Assembly (NCBI GenBank): GCA_020633125.1 | Contig: JACKEH010000006.1 | Coordinates: 62,001 to 126,000, forward strand | DNA from: Sandaracinus sp. | Lineage (GTDB): Bacteria; Myxococcota_A; Polyangia; Polyangiales; Houyiibacteriaceae | DNA: 64,000 bases | Direction of reading: 5' to 3' | Translations under genes and position numbers: made by a program | Shown here: piece after piece, positions 15,801 through 28,386 of the stretch | Numbering within the stretch: the stretch's first letter is position 1 | How the letters are laid out: each line of letters begins with the position of its first letter | The notes under the pieces: model-generated | Database searches by the model: none | What the model saw: the letters and a program-made list of their open reading frames with translations, nothing else | Told to the model about the DNA's origin: nothing

Positions 15801-16525
15801 CAGAGCCGAATCACCTGATCGGAGCCGGGGCTCAGGCCGCGATCGTGGAAGAAGAGAAAGTAGGCGCCGGTGGCGAGGGCACCTGCGACGACGAGGCCGA
15901 CGGTCACCCAGAGCCCCGGGCGACGACGACGCGCGGGAGGCAGCACGACGAGCTCGGCTTCGAGCGTGAGGCGCGCACCGTCGTCGGCGTGTCCTTCCCA
16001 GAGCCAAGGCGTGTGACCCTCGAGCTCCAGGCGCAGGGTGTGTGGGCCCGGGTCGACGTCGCGGGTGACGGGGCGCGTGTCGTCGAGCGGTGCGCGGGTG
16101 CCGTCGATCCAGAACGTGAGCCGCGGGTCGCGTGGAACACCTCCGACGATCACCAAGGCGACCCGCGCTGCGACCTCGGCCCGCAAGCGCGTGGCTTCGT
16201 CGCGCAGGTCGTCGTCGGGGTTCGCGCGAAGCACCTGATCGAACGCGTCTCGTGCGTCGACGTAGCGCCCGAGCGAACGAAGCGTGGTCGCGACGTTGAA
16301 GAGCGCGGCCAACACCCCCGAGAGCGAGTAAGCGCGCTCGAACGCTTCGAGCGCGTCGGCCCAGCGGCCTTCGGCGGCGAGCTCCGTGCCCCGAACGAAC
16401 GAGGAGCGCGCTTCGCCGACCGCGGCTTCGCTCGGTTCGTTTCGTGGACCCTCCCAGGTGCGGGGCTGCGCGAAGGCGGGGCTGACGAGCGTGAGCGCGA
16501 GCAGCAAAGCGACGAGGGCGCGCAT
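15800..16525 (-). CDS. Secreted/anchored TPR protein with C-terminal membrane segment
   Basis: 241 aa. A Sec signal peptide with AFAQ cleavage at about residue 20 is followed by two TPR-like repeats (EARSSFVRGTELAAEGRWAD, ALEAFERAYSLSG, VDARDAFDQVLRANPDDD). Next comes a PEGA-like beta domain (LTFWIDGTRAPLDDTRPV, GPHTLRLELEGHTPW) and a membrane helix at about 205-225 (LWVTVGLVVAGALATGAYFL) with a short tail. This architecture is common next to Hanks kinases in myxobacteria. The start is one base after the kinase stop and the stop overlaps the lipoprotein ATG, so the three form one operon. Confidence 0.8.
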   Translation of the reverse strand: MRALVALLLALTLVSPAFAQPRTWEGPRNEPSEAAVGEARSSFVRGTELAAEGRWADALEAFERAYSLSGVLAALFNVATTLRSLGRYVDARDAFDQVLRANPDDDLRDEATRLRAEVAARVALVIVGGVPRDPRLTFWIDGTRAPLDDTRPVTRDVDPGPHTLRLELEGHTPWLWEGHADDGARLTLEAELVVLPPARRRRPGLWVTVGLVVAGALATGAYFLFFHDRGLSPGSDQVIRL

Positions 16526-16526
16526 C

Positions 16527-18218
16527 TCAGTGAGCTCCTCGGTCGAACGCGTCGACGCCGACCAACCGGCCCGTCGGGCGCGGCGTCGCTTCGCGGGTCG
16601 GCGTGGCTTCGGAGGGCGAGGAGGGCGCCGCGGGTGAAGTCGGCGTCACAGTGCGAGAGCTCGGTGTTGGTGCGGTGCCGGTGCCCGCGTTGGTGCTCGT
16701 GCCCGCGTTGGCGCTCGTGCCTGCGTTGGCGCTCGTGCCTGCGTTGGCGCTCGTGCGCGTCCCACGTGCCGCCGCCGAGGTCGCGGCCGTGGGCTCGACC
16801 GTGGGGGCGACCGACGCTTCGACTCCCTCGCCCTCGGCCGCCTCGATCGATCGCATCGAGACCGTGGCTCGACGCGTGCGAGCCGGGCGGGCCGTCACCT
16901 CGGGGGCTGGCTCCTGCACGGCTTCGGTCGCCGCGGCCGGCACCGGCGCGGGTGCGGGCGTCGGTGTCGCGGGGCTCGCGAGCGGGGTTGCGTGGCCGGT
17001 GCCCTCGGGGGCGCCGAGGTTTCCCTCGAACGCGAGGTAGGCGCCGCCCGCGCCGAGCAACGCGAGCATGACGAACGCCACGGCGCGACCGCGGTTCGAT
17101 TTCTTCGCGGGCGCGGTCGGCGCGGTCGCCCGCGTGTGGGACGCCTCGATGGTCACCCATTCGCTGGCGAGTGTCGGAGGCTCGCTCGGCGTCTCCGTCA
17201 CGGCGACGGGCCCCAACACCTCGGTGCCGGCTCGGTGCTCTTCGCGCGCGGCGTCCGCGAGCTTTCGCTCCAACGTGCCCACCGCCTCGCCGAGCACCTC
17301 GCGCAGATGCGCGCCGACCTCGCGCGGCGTCGCGAGCTCGAGGCCGGCTTCGCGCGCGGCGGCACGAAGCCCGTCGGCCAGCGCACTGGCGGACGCGCAG
17401 CGTGTTCGAAGGTCTCGGTCGAGCGCGTGCGCGACCACGCGGTCGAGCGAAGGCGGCACGTCGGGACGCCGGCTCGACGGCGGCGGGATCGGCATGCTCC
17501 GCACCTTCTCGAGCTTCTGCATCGGATCGTCGCCGTCGAAGAGCCGTCGGCCGGTCAGCACCTCCCACGCGACGATGCCGAGCGCGAAGACGTCGGTCCG
17601 GTGATCGACCTGACCCCGCGCCTGCTCCGGCGCGAAGTAGCCGAGCTTTCCTTTGAGCTCGCCGACGGCGGTGGCGGTGTTGCGTTGCACGGCACGCGCG
17701 ACGCCGAAGTCGGTGATGCGCGCGCGGCCGTCCACGCCGACGAGGAGGTTCTGCGGGGAGACGTCGCGGTGCACGAGATGCATCGGCTCCCCGGTCGGCG
17801 TCGTCGCTTCGTGCGCGTCGCTCAGACCGCGGGCGGCGTCGACGAGGACCGCGACCGCGACCGGCAGCGGGACGTGGGTGCCGCGCTTGGCGTGGGCCGA
17901 GAGCAACGCGTGCAGGCTCGCGCCTCGCACGAGGTCCATCACGATGAACAACGCGCCGTCGTCGTCGCGGCCGACGTCGAGCGTCTGCACGACGTGGGGG
18001 CTCGAGACGTGACCGGCGAGGCGACCTTCGTCGAGGAACATGTCGACGAAACGCGCGTCCTCCGCGAGGTGCGGGAGCATGCGTTTGATGGCGACGTAAC
18101 GAACGAAGCCCCCTTCGCCGAGCAGTCGCCCGACGAAGACCTCCGCCATGCCTCCGCCAGCGAGCCGGAAGAGCACTTCGTAGCGGCCGAGCTGCAGCTT
18201 TCGGGCGCGTTGGAGCAC
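16527..18218 (-). CDS. Transmembrane Ser/Thr protein kinase
   Basis: 563 aa. Cytosolic Hanks-type kinase domain at about 12-275: the glycine loop is LAGGGMAEVF, the ATP Lys is Lys45 (VAIK), the catalytic loop is HRDVSPQN (150-157), DFG is 170-172 and the P+1 region has FAPEQ. A single transmembrane helix spans about 379-398. The rest is an outside-facing, low-complexity Pro/Ala/Thr/Ser tail with tandem SANAGT hexapeptides (DNA 16681-16752), typical of a flexible wall- or periplasm-spanning stalk without a recognised sensor domain. The start is GTG at 18218. It heads an operon with the TPR and lipoprotein genes. Confidence 0.92.
   Translation of the reverse strand: MLQRARKLQLGRYEVLFRLAGGGMAEVFVGRLLGEGGFVRYVAIKRMLPHLAEDARFVDMFLDEGRLAGHVSSPHVVQTLDVGRDDDGALFIVMDLVRGASLHALLSAHAKRGTHVPLPVAVAVLVDAARGLSDAHEATTPTGEPMHLVHRDVSPQNLLVGVDGRARITDFGVARAVQRNTATAVGELKGKLGYFAPEQARGQVDHRTDVFALGIVAWEVLTGRRLFDGDDPMQKLEKVRSMPIPPPSSRRPDVPPSLDRVVAHALDRDLRTRCASASALADGLRAAAREAGLELATPREVGAHLREVLGEAVGTLERKLADAAREEHRAGTEVLGPVAVTETPSEPPTLASEWVTIEASHTRATAPTAPAKKSNRGRAVAFVMLALLGAGGAYLAFEGNLGAPEGTGHATPLASPATPTPAPAPVPAAATEAVQEPAPEVTARPARTRRATVSMRSIEAAEGEGVEASVAPTVEPTAATSAAARGTRTSANAGTSANAGTSANAGTSTNAGTGTAPTPSSRTVTPTSPAAPSSPSEATPTREATPRPTGRLVGVDAFDRGAH
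16681..16752 (-). repeat. In-frame 18-base minisatellite in the kinase stalk
   Basis: Four 18-base units, gtgcccgcgttggtgctc and near copies, encode repeats of SANAGT or STNAGT on the minus strand. The units keep the frame, so copy number can change without breaking the kinase. It sits in the predicted extracytoplasmic stalk. Confidence 0.85.
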
Positions 18219-18348
18219 GCCGCATCATACACTCCAACTTACGGGTGGTGCGCGGAGTTCCGCTTCCGGAGCGTCGAGGCGGAGAGACTCGGAACCACGG
18301 TGTTTCGTGCCGTTTCGCGGCGCGATCGACCTCGTGATCGCGTCGGGC

Positions 18349-21159
18349 TCACTCGGCGACGGCGTCGGCTTCGACCGGCTCGACGACGGACCGCATCGGG
18401 CGCAGGCGCTCGAGATCCAGCAGGTCGATGCGCTCGCCGTCGCGAAGCGCGAAGAGGCCGACGCGCACGAGGCGCACCGGCAAGTCGCGACCGAGCAACG
18501 CCTGCACGACCTCGGAGGGCCGGGCCGAGCCGCCCTGGACGAGGTTCGTCGAGAAACGCAGCGGCACGAGCTCGCCGACGAGGCCGGCGCGCGACAGCTC
18601 GTTCGCGCCTTCGCCGACCACGACGTCGCGAAGGTAGGTGCCGACGTCGACCTTCTTGCCGATGCCCTTCACGTCGCGCATCACCTCGAGCTTGCCTTCG
18701 AGGCGCGTGCGCACGTGGGCGTCCAATGCCGCGACGTCCGCCAAGCCGAGCTCCGCGAGGGTCGAGCGCGGCACGCCCATGACCCAATCGGCGACGTCGA
18801 CGAGCTTGTTGATGCCCGGGTCTTGGGGACCGAGAACCTTCACGCCGAGCACCTTCGCGCCTTCGAAGGCGAGGGCCGCGAGCCGATCGTCGAGCACGCT
18901 CGGGTCGAAGGCGTCCTTGCGGACCTTGAGGTCGACGTGCTCACCGAGGCTCGCGATGCCGAGCGCGAGGGCGGGGCCGAAGGTCATCTGCGGCTTGGGG
19001 TGGAAGCCTTCGCTGTACCAGAGCGGCAGCTCCGCGCGGCGGAACCAACGCGGGAAGAGGCGGACGAGATCGAGGTGGCCGACGTAGGCCATCTTGCCGA
19101 CCTTCTCGAAGCCGATGCGCAGACGAAGCGGCTCGCCCTGCGTGTCGCGCATGGGACGGCGGTCGATGTCGTGCGCGACCTCGGCCTCGTCGCGAATCAC
19201 CGCGAGGCGCGGCTTGTGCGCGTTCAGCGTGTCGAGGTGCGTCAGGCGGTCGCCACGCATCTTGCCCATGTCGCAGGCGATGCCGCAGTCGTAGCAGACG
19301 AGCTTGCGGCGATCGGCCTCGGCGTCCTCGAGGTTCGTGTGGTGCACGAAGGTGCCGGCGACCTTGCCGCAGGGCGGGCTGAGACGGTTCGCGAGCGCCT
19401 TGCGATATTCCTTGGCGAGGAAGCCCTCTTCGAGGCCGACGTCGAGGTGGTCCCACGGAAGGCGCGCGGTCACGGGGATGGTGCCGAGCCAGAGTTGTGG
19501 ATCGAGCGCGGCCTTCTCGAAGGCCTCGCGCCACACGTCGAGGCGCACCTGCTCGTCCCAACTGTCGAAGCGCGCGCCGTTCTTCCAGGCGTCGTAGAGC
19601 ACCGGCGCGAGGCGCGCGTCACCACGCGCGAGCACGCCTTCGAGCCAGCTGCCCTTGCTGTCGTGCATGCGGAGCTGCACGCCGGTGCGGCGCACTTCGT
19701 CGCGCAGGAGGCGCTGCTTGCGCACGACCTCTTCGTAGGCGTCCATCGCGCACCACTGGAAGGGCGTGTGCGGCTTCGGCACGTGGGTGGAGACGCTGAC
19801 GGTGACGCGCGTGTCCTTGCGGCGACCGCGGACGTTGCGTCCGACCTGCAGCGCGCGGGCGCCGGTCTGCACGATGCCGACGACGTCTTCGTCCTCCTCG
19901 GTCGGCAGACCGATCATGAAGTAGAGCTTCATCTTCGACCAACCGCGCGAGAAGATCCGCTCGGCCGTCGTCATCAGCTGCTCTTCGGTGACGTTCTTGT
20001 TCACCACGTCGCGCATGCGCTGCGTGCCGGCCTCGGGCGCGAACGTGAGGCCACCCGCGCGCTGACTCTTCATGTCGTCGAGCACCTGCTCGGAGAGGCC
20101 GTAGGCGCGCAACGACGAGACGCTGACGCTGACGCGCTCGCTCGAGAGCGATTTGGTCACCTCGTGCACGAGCGGCTGAATGGCGCTGTAGTCGGCGGTC
20201 GAGAGCGAGGTCAGCGAGGCCTCGTCGTAGCCGCCTTCGCGCACGGCCTTCTGCAGCGTCTCGAGCACCTGCTCGGGCGGCCGCTCGCGGACCGGGCGGT
20301 AGATCATGCCGGCTTGGCAGAAGCGGCAGCCTTCGGTGCAGCCACGCGCGATCTCGACGGAGACGCGATCGAAGATGGTCTCGGTGGCGGCGACGGGACC
20401 GTCGACCGGGAAGGGGAACTTCGCGAGGTCGCGGACGATCGCGCGCTCGACCGGGTAGGGCGCGTCGGGATGCTTCGGGCCGGTGACGACGAGGAAGCCG
20501 GTCTCCGGATCGATCGCGCGCTCGTAGAGCGAGGGCACGTACCAGCCGCCGAGCTTGGCGACCTCGACCAGGCGTTGCGCGCGCGGCATGCCGGCGTCGC
20601 GAAGGGCGGCCCAGGTCAGCAGGAGCTCGGGAAGCTTCTCTTCGCCGTCGCCGATGAGGAAGGCGTCGACGAAGTCCGAGAGCGGCTCGGCGTGGGTGGC
20701 GACCGGACCGCCCGCGATCACGAGCGGGGCGTCGTCGTCACGGTCGGCGGCGAGGGGCGCGATGCCGCCGAGGTCGAGCATCGTCAGCACGTTCGTGTAC
20801 GTGAGCTCGAACTGCAGCGAGAAGCCGACCACGTCGAAGTCGCGGAGGGGACGCGCGCTCTCGAGCGACCGCAGCGAGACGTCGTGCTCGCGAAGCTTCG
20901 CCTCCATGTCGACCCACGGCGCGTACGCGCGCTCGGCGAGGAGCTTGGGGTGCGCGTTGAGGATGCCGTAGAGGATCTTGTAGCCGAGGTGGCTCATCCC
21001 GATCTCGTAGAGGTCGGGGAACGCGAGGCACATGCGCGCGGAGACCGAGTCCCACGGCTTCGTCTTCTCGCCCTGCTCGCCGCCCACGTATTGCGCGGGC
21101 TTCTTCACGTCGCGCAGGAAGGGGGCGTAGGGGTGCTCGGTGGCAGTGGTGGACGACAT
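18349..21159 (-). CDS. B12-binding-type radical SAM protein fused to a TIGR03936-type domain
   Basis: 936 aa, function unknown. The N-terminal region (about 40-200) resembles a cobalamin-binding-like domain found in TIGR03960 proteins. The radical SAM core has the [4Fe-4S] ligands Cys274, Cys278 and Cys281 (ARGCTEGCRFCQAG). The C-terminal about 230 residues match the TIGR03936/DUF2344 type (RIGFEKVGKMAYVGHLDLVR, WYSEGFHPKPQMTFGPALAL). Separate or fused versions occur in other bacteria, often near rne/rng and ribosomal protein L21/L27 genes; here no such neighbours are present. The start is ATG at 21159; upstream in-frame codons lack gene-like composition. Confidence 0.85.
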   Translation of the reverse strand: MSSTTATEHPYAPFLRDVKKPAQYVGGEQGEKTKPWDSVSARMCLAFPDLYEIGMSHLGYKILYGILNAHPKLLAERAYAPWVDMEAKLREHDVSLRSLESARPLRDFDVVGFSLQFELTYTNVLTMLDLGGIAPLAADRDDDAPLVIAGGPVATHAEPLSDFVDAFLIGDGEEKLPELLLTWAALRDAGMPRAQRLVEVAKLGGWYVPSLYERAIDPETGFLVVTGPKHPDAPYPVERAIVRDLAKFPFPVDGPVAATETIFDRVSVEIARGCTEGCRFCQAGMIYRPVRERPPEQVLETLQKAVREGGYDEASLTSLSTADYSAIQPLVHEVTKSLSSERVSVSVSSLRAYGLSEQVLDDMKSQRAGGLTFAPEAGTQRMRDVVNKNVTEEQLMTTAERIFSRGWSKMKLYFMIGLPTEEDEDVVGIVQTGARALQVGRNVRGRRKDTRVTVSVSTHVPKPHTPFQWCAMDAYEEVVRKQRLLRDEVRRTGVQLRMHDSKGSWLEGVLARGDARLAPVLYDAWKNGARFDSWDEQVRLDVWREAFEKAALDPQLWLGTIPVTARLPWDHLDVGLEEGFLAKEYRKALANRLSPPCGKVAGTFVHHTNLEDAEADRRKLVCYDCGIACDMGKMRGDRLTHLDTLNAHKPRLAVIRDEAEVAHDIDRRPMRDTQGEPLRLRIGFEKVGKMAYVGHLDLVRLFPRWFRRAELPLWYSEGFHPKPQMTFGPALALGIASLGEHVDLKVRKDAFDPSVLDDRLAALAFEGAKVLGVKVLGPQDPGINKLVDVADWVMGVPRSTLAELGLADVAALDAHVRTRLEGKLEVMRDVKGIGKKVDVGTYLRDVVVGEGANELSRAGLVGELVPLRFSTNLVQGGSARPSEVVQALLGRDLPVRLVRVGLFALRDGERIDLLDLERLRPMRSVVEPVEADAVAE

Positions 21160-21279
21160 GGCTCGCTCTCGAAGGGCTCGGGCCGAAAGGCCGCGAAACG
21201 ACCCGTGCTTTTGGGGGCCGGGAGCCCGGATGTCAAAGGGGCGTCCGGTCACGCCGTGAGGGTTCGGGCCCGAAAACGA

Positions 21280-21310
21280 CGAAAGCCGAGCCCGGAGGCT
21301 CGGCCTTTCG
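21280..21310 (-). terminator. Terminator of the outer-membrane protein gene
   Basis: gccgagcc (21285-21292) pairs with ggctcggc (21297-21304); flanking gaaa/ttt extend the stem. On the minus strand it is followed by TTTCGTCGTTTTC, a pyrimidine-rich run. It starts 21 bases after the stop of the 21331-22332 gene. Confidence 0.8.
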
Positions 21311-21330
21311 TCACGTGGGAACGGCGAGGG

Positions 21331-22332
21331 TCAGAAGTAGTAGTTGACCCGAATCGTGCCGTTCATGAGGTCGTTCGCGATCGTGCGGATCGAGACGTCG
21401 CTCTCCGAGAGGTCGACGAGGCTCGGGTCGCCGTACGCGACGTTGTTCGCGGCGGTGCGGCTGGCGTAACGGAAGCCGAGACCGACCGCGAGCTGAAGGG
21501 AGAGGTTCGGCAAACCGATGGCGCCGAAGTGGAGCTCACCACCGACGCGGACGCCGACGTCGAGCTGGATGCCCGAGAGGTCGACGTCGTTCTCGGCGGG
21601 CCCCGGCGGGATCGAGCCCGAGGGGTTGTAGATGGTGGCCTTGCCGTACGCGAAGCCGACCTCGGGGATGATGAGGAGCGCCGCGTGGCGGCTCACCGCG
21701 GCAGCGATGGGCACGCCCACGTGCAGACCGACGCCGAATCCGCCGTCGATTCCACCGCTGCGAACCTCTGCGTCGGTGGCCCCGCCCCCGGTGCAGTCGC
21801 CCGAGCCCGGCACGCCGCCGCTGACGCAGGAGTTGTAGGTCTGGCGGGTGGTGGTTCCGAGGCCCAAGCCGACGTCGAGACCGACGCCGCCGAACCAGAT
21901 GCGCGCGCCCACGGTCGGGAGCGTCAGCGAAAGCGAGCCGCCGAAGTTGCTCGGCGCGATGTTGATCGAGTTCACGCCGAAGAAGGAGATGCCCGCGCCG
22001 ACCTGGTCGTGGTCGGTCTCGCCGGCGGGCGTCTGGTCGGCCGGAGCCGCGACGCCACCCATGCCAGGCGGACGCTCGTTCTCGGAGCCCCAGCCGCCAC
22101 CCGCGGGGGGCTGCTGTTCCGCCGGAGGCTGGCCCCAGCCGCCACCCTGCGGGGGAGGCGTCTGCTGCTGCGGAGGCGGCGTCTGCTGTTGCGGAGGCGG
22201 CGTCTGCTCGGCCGGGGGCGGCTGCCAGCCCTGGCCGGTGTCACCGCTCTCGGGGTCCCATTGCGCGCTCGCCGTCGCCGCCCCGAGAAGGGTCAGCGCG
22301 GCGCTCAACCAAGCGATCTTGTTCCGAGTCAT
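21331..22332 (-). CDS. Outer-membrane beta-barrel protein with Gln/Pro-rich N-terminal repeat
   Basis: 333 aa, signal peptide ending ATASAQ at about residue 24, then a Pro/Gln/Gly linker with PPPQQQT repeats and a long beta-rich region (GISFFGVNSINIA, ARIWFGGVGLDVGLGL, GELHFGAIGLPNLSLQLAVG). It ends in an aromatic residue (VNYYF), as outer-membrane barrels do. No known transport or adhesion family is recognised. ATG at 22332 has GGAGG at 6-10 bases. Two cysteines (NSCVSGGVPGSGDC) could form a loop disulfide. Confidence 0.8.
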   Translation of the reverse strand: MTRNKIAWLSAALTLLGAATASAQWDPESGDTGQGWQPPPAEQTPPPQQQTPPPQQQTPPPQGGGWGQPPAEQQPPAGGGWGSENERPPGMGGVAAPADQTPAGETDHDQVGAGISFFGVNSINIAPSNFGGSLSLTLPTVGARIWFGGVGLDVGLGLGTTTRQTYNSCVSGGVPGSGDCTGGGATDAEVRSGGIDGGFGVGLHVGVPIAAAVSRHAALLIIPEVGFAYGKATIYNPSGSIPPGPAENDVDLSGIQLDVGVRVGGELHFGAIGLPNLSLQLAVGLGFRYASRTAANNVAYGDPSLVDLSESDVSIRTIANDLMNGTIRVNYYF

Positions 22333-22685
22333 GCTACCTCCGCGGCGGGCCGCCCCTACGGCCGGCCGCACGGTCGCGGCACATACCACGAACGTTCGGC
22401 GCATCGCTACCAGTGGGCCGTTGCACTTGCGACGGGTGTGAGTCGCCTCTCGCTGCGGACGTTGCCGCGAAGGGTGGTCGCACGCCCCTCGCGCCTCGAA
22501 ACGCGCGTGGAGAACGGCCGCCAGTGCCTCTCGCTCCGCCGCGAGTCTCCGTTGCGCCACCGGAGCCGAACGGGCCCTCGCCGGTCGGGGAGGCGCGTCT
22601 TCCAGCCACGCGAGACTTGGGGCGATGCGTGCTCGGAGACCGGCTTCGCACCCGCGGGCCCGGGAGGCTGCTACGGTCCGCGCCC
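22333..22685. other. 353-base divergent gap, no gene seen
   Basis: Lies between the outer-membrane protein gene (minus) and the methyltransferase (plus) and should hold both promoters. I see no -10/-35 pair, dyad or terminator that I would defend; it contains a short palindrome (gggccgcccctacggccggcc near 22350) and otherwise unstructured high-GC sequence. Confidence 0.5.
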
Positions 22686-24464
22686 GTGTCCACGCGCCGT
22701 CTCTCCTCCCTCGAGCGTGCCGCCGCCGACGCCGGCCGGGCCCGCGATGCGCAGGTCGACGCGGCCGAGCGAAAGACGCATGGCGTCGTCCACACGCCGC
22801 CCGAGCTCGCGCGCTACGTGATCGAGTGCGCGGACGAAGCGCTGGTCGCGGCGGGATTCGCGGCGGGGCTCGCTGACCCACGCGTCACCGTGGTGGATCC
22901 GGCATGCGGGCCGGGCGCGTTTCTCGCGGCGACGTGCGCGCGCATCGAAGGACGCGCCACGCGTCCCGCCGCGCTCGTCGGCATGGATCGCGACGCGTCC
23001 GCGCTGGCCCAAGCGCGGGCGCTCCTGCCCGAGGGCGTTCGGCTCGTGCGGGGAGACACGCTCGAGAGCTTGGCGCTCGCGGACGAGGTCGACGTGGTGG
23101 TCGTGGTGGGCAACCCGCCTTGGGCGGGGCGCTCGGAGTCGCGGACGGATCTGCTCGACACGTTGCTGGAGGACTTTCGTCGCGACGCGCAGGGTGAGCC
23201 GCTGCGGGAGCGAAAGATCGGCGTGTTGTCCGACGCGTACGTGCGCTTCGTGCGCTGGGGCGCGGAGCTCGTGCGGCGCGCGCCGGGCGGCGGGGTGCTC
23301 GGCCTCGTGACGAACGCGAGCTACCTCGACGGCCCGGTGCACCGTGGGATGCGCGCGGCGTTGGCGCGTTGGTTCCGCACGCTGAAGGTGCTCGACCTCG
23401 GAGGGAGCGCGCTCGTCGCGCGGCGCTCCGGCGAGCGGGACGACAACGTGTTCGGCGTGCGCCCTTCGGTGTCGGTGCTGATCGCGGCGAAGGGCGCGGA
23501 CGAAACGCCGGCGCGCGAGGTGCAGATCGCGACCCGAAAGGGTACGCGCGACGAGAAGCTCGCGAGCCTCGGCGAAGCGACGTTCGAGGCCATCGCGCCG
23601 AGCGCGGTGTGGAAGGCTTCGCGGGGCGGCGCGACGTCTTGGCCCGAGTCCTTCGTGGCGCTGGACGCGCTCTTTCCGTTTCATCGCGAAGGCGTGCAGA
23701 CCAACCGAGACGCGGTCGTGATCGATGGCGATCGCGACGCGTTGCTCGCGCGTCTGCAGGCGTTCGGCCTCGCGCTCGACGACCCACGGCTCGGGGCCGG
23801 CGTGGGAGCGCGCGATCACTTCGACCCCGAGCGTGCGCGCCGCGCGGTCGTCGAGGCGTTGCGGGTCGATCCCGAGGGCACGACGTGGCTGAAGCCCATC
23901 GCGTACCGGCCCTTCGATCGGCGTTGGCTCGCGGCGTTGCCGGCGCTCTGCCACCGCCCGCGCCCCGATCTCGCCGAAGCGGTCGAGCGCTCCGAGCTCT
24001 CGCTCGTGACCGTGCGAAAGGACCGCGGCACCCGGGCGTGGAACCACGTCGCGATCGTGGACGCGATCGTCGACAACTGCTTCCTCTCGTCGCGCTCGTC
24101 GTGTCGGACGCGCGCGTTCCCGACGCACGCGCCGGACGGGACGGAGAACCTCTCCGAGCTGGGGCATGCGTGGGCCGGCGAGGGCGGCGCGCGCGCGCTC
24201 TTGTTGCACGCGGCGACGTGGCTCTGTGGCGAGGCCTACCGCACCCGTTTCGAGGCGTTGCTGGCGGCGGACTACCCGCGAATCCCGCCTCCGACGCCGC
24301 AGAGCGTCGCGCTCGGGGAGACGCTCGCGGCCGCGTTTCTCGGACCCTCCGGCGAGGTCGCGGCGGAGGTCGGTCACGTCGGGGTCTCGGTGACCGAGGC
24401 GTACCGGAAGGCGCGCGACGAGGCCGACGCGTACGTGCGTGCGCAGCTCGCCTCGCTCGAGTGA
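22686..24464 (+). CDS. N6-adenine-type DNA methyltransferase, Eco57I/type IIG-like, no nuclease
   Basis: 592 aa from GTG at 22686. The SAM-binding motif I is VDPACGPGAFL and the catalytic motif IV is NPPW, which marks a gamma-class adenine methyltransferase. The C-terminal half (LKPIAYRPFDRRW, CHRPRPDL, FLSSRSSC) has the pattern of the specificity domain of type IIG/ISP enzymes. No PD-(D/E)XK or helicase motif is visible and no nuclease gene is adjacent, so it is either a solitary methyltransferase or one that works with a distant partner. The upstream gap carries the promoter; GGGAGG is 13-18 bases before the GTG. Specificity cannot be read from the sequence. Confidence 0.88.
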   Translation: MSTRRLSSLERAAADAGRARDAQVDAAERKTHGVVHTPPELARYVIECADEALVAAGFAAGLADPRVTVVDPACGPGAFLAATCARIEGRATRPAALVGMDRDASALAQARALLPEGVRLVRGDTLESLALADEVDVVVVVGNPPWAGRSESRTDLLDTLLEDFRRDAQGEPLRERKIGVLSDAYVRFVRWGAELVRRAPGGGVLGLVTNASYLDGPVHRGMRAALARWFRTLKVLDLGGSALVARRSGERDDNVFGVRPSVSVLIAAKGADETPAREVQIATRKGTRDEKLASLGEATFEAIAPSAVWKASRGGATSWPESFVALDALFPFHREGVQTNRDAVVIDGDRDALLARLQAFGLALDDPRLGAGVGARDHFDPERARRAVVEALRVDPEGTTWLKPIAYRPFDRRWLAALPALCHRPRPDLAEAVERSELSLVTVRKDRGTRAWNHVAIVDAIVDNCFLSSRSSCRTRAFPTHAPDGTENLSELGHAWAGEGGARALLLHAATWLCGEAYRTRFEALLAADYPRIPPPTPQSVALGETLAAAFLGPSGEVAAEVGHVGVSVTEAYRKARDEADAYVRAQLASLE

Positions 24465-24584
24465 GCCAGAGCTCGGCGCCGCGAAGCGCAAGCGTGCTCG
24501 ACGCGGAAGCGTGCTCCACGCGGAAGCGAGCGCTGCGCGAAAACGATTGCGACGTGAAAGCGAGTGCTGCGCGGAAGAGAGAGC

Positions 24585-28283
<3,699 letters not shown>

Positions 28284-28386
28284 CGGCGCGCACCGTACAC
28301 CCGCCGACGCAGGTGTGGGGACGCGCGACGTGACGACGCTCCACGTCCGGATTGACGGTCCACGACGCCGGTCGGAGACTGCGCCG

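Noticed and set aside
18307..22821. A 1,504-codon open frame on the plus strand
   Set aside because: It is antisense to the radical SAM and outer-membrane protein genes; its translation is rich in Arg, His, Glu and Asp with no recognised domain, as expected for a shadow frame in high-GC DNA.
24465..24584. Small gene or array between the methyltransferase and the giant kinase
   Set aside because: There are a few short imperfect repeats (acgcggaagcg), but no frame, hairpin or defined unit.
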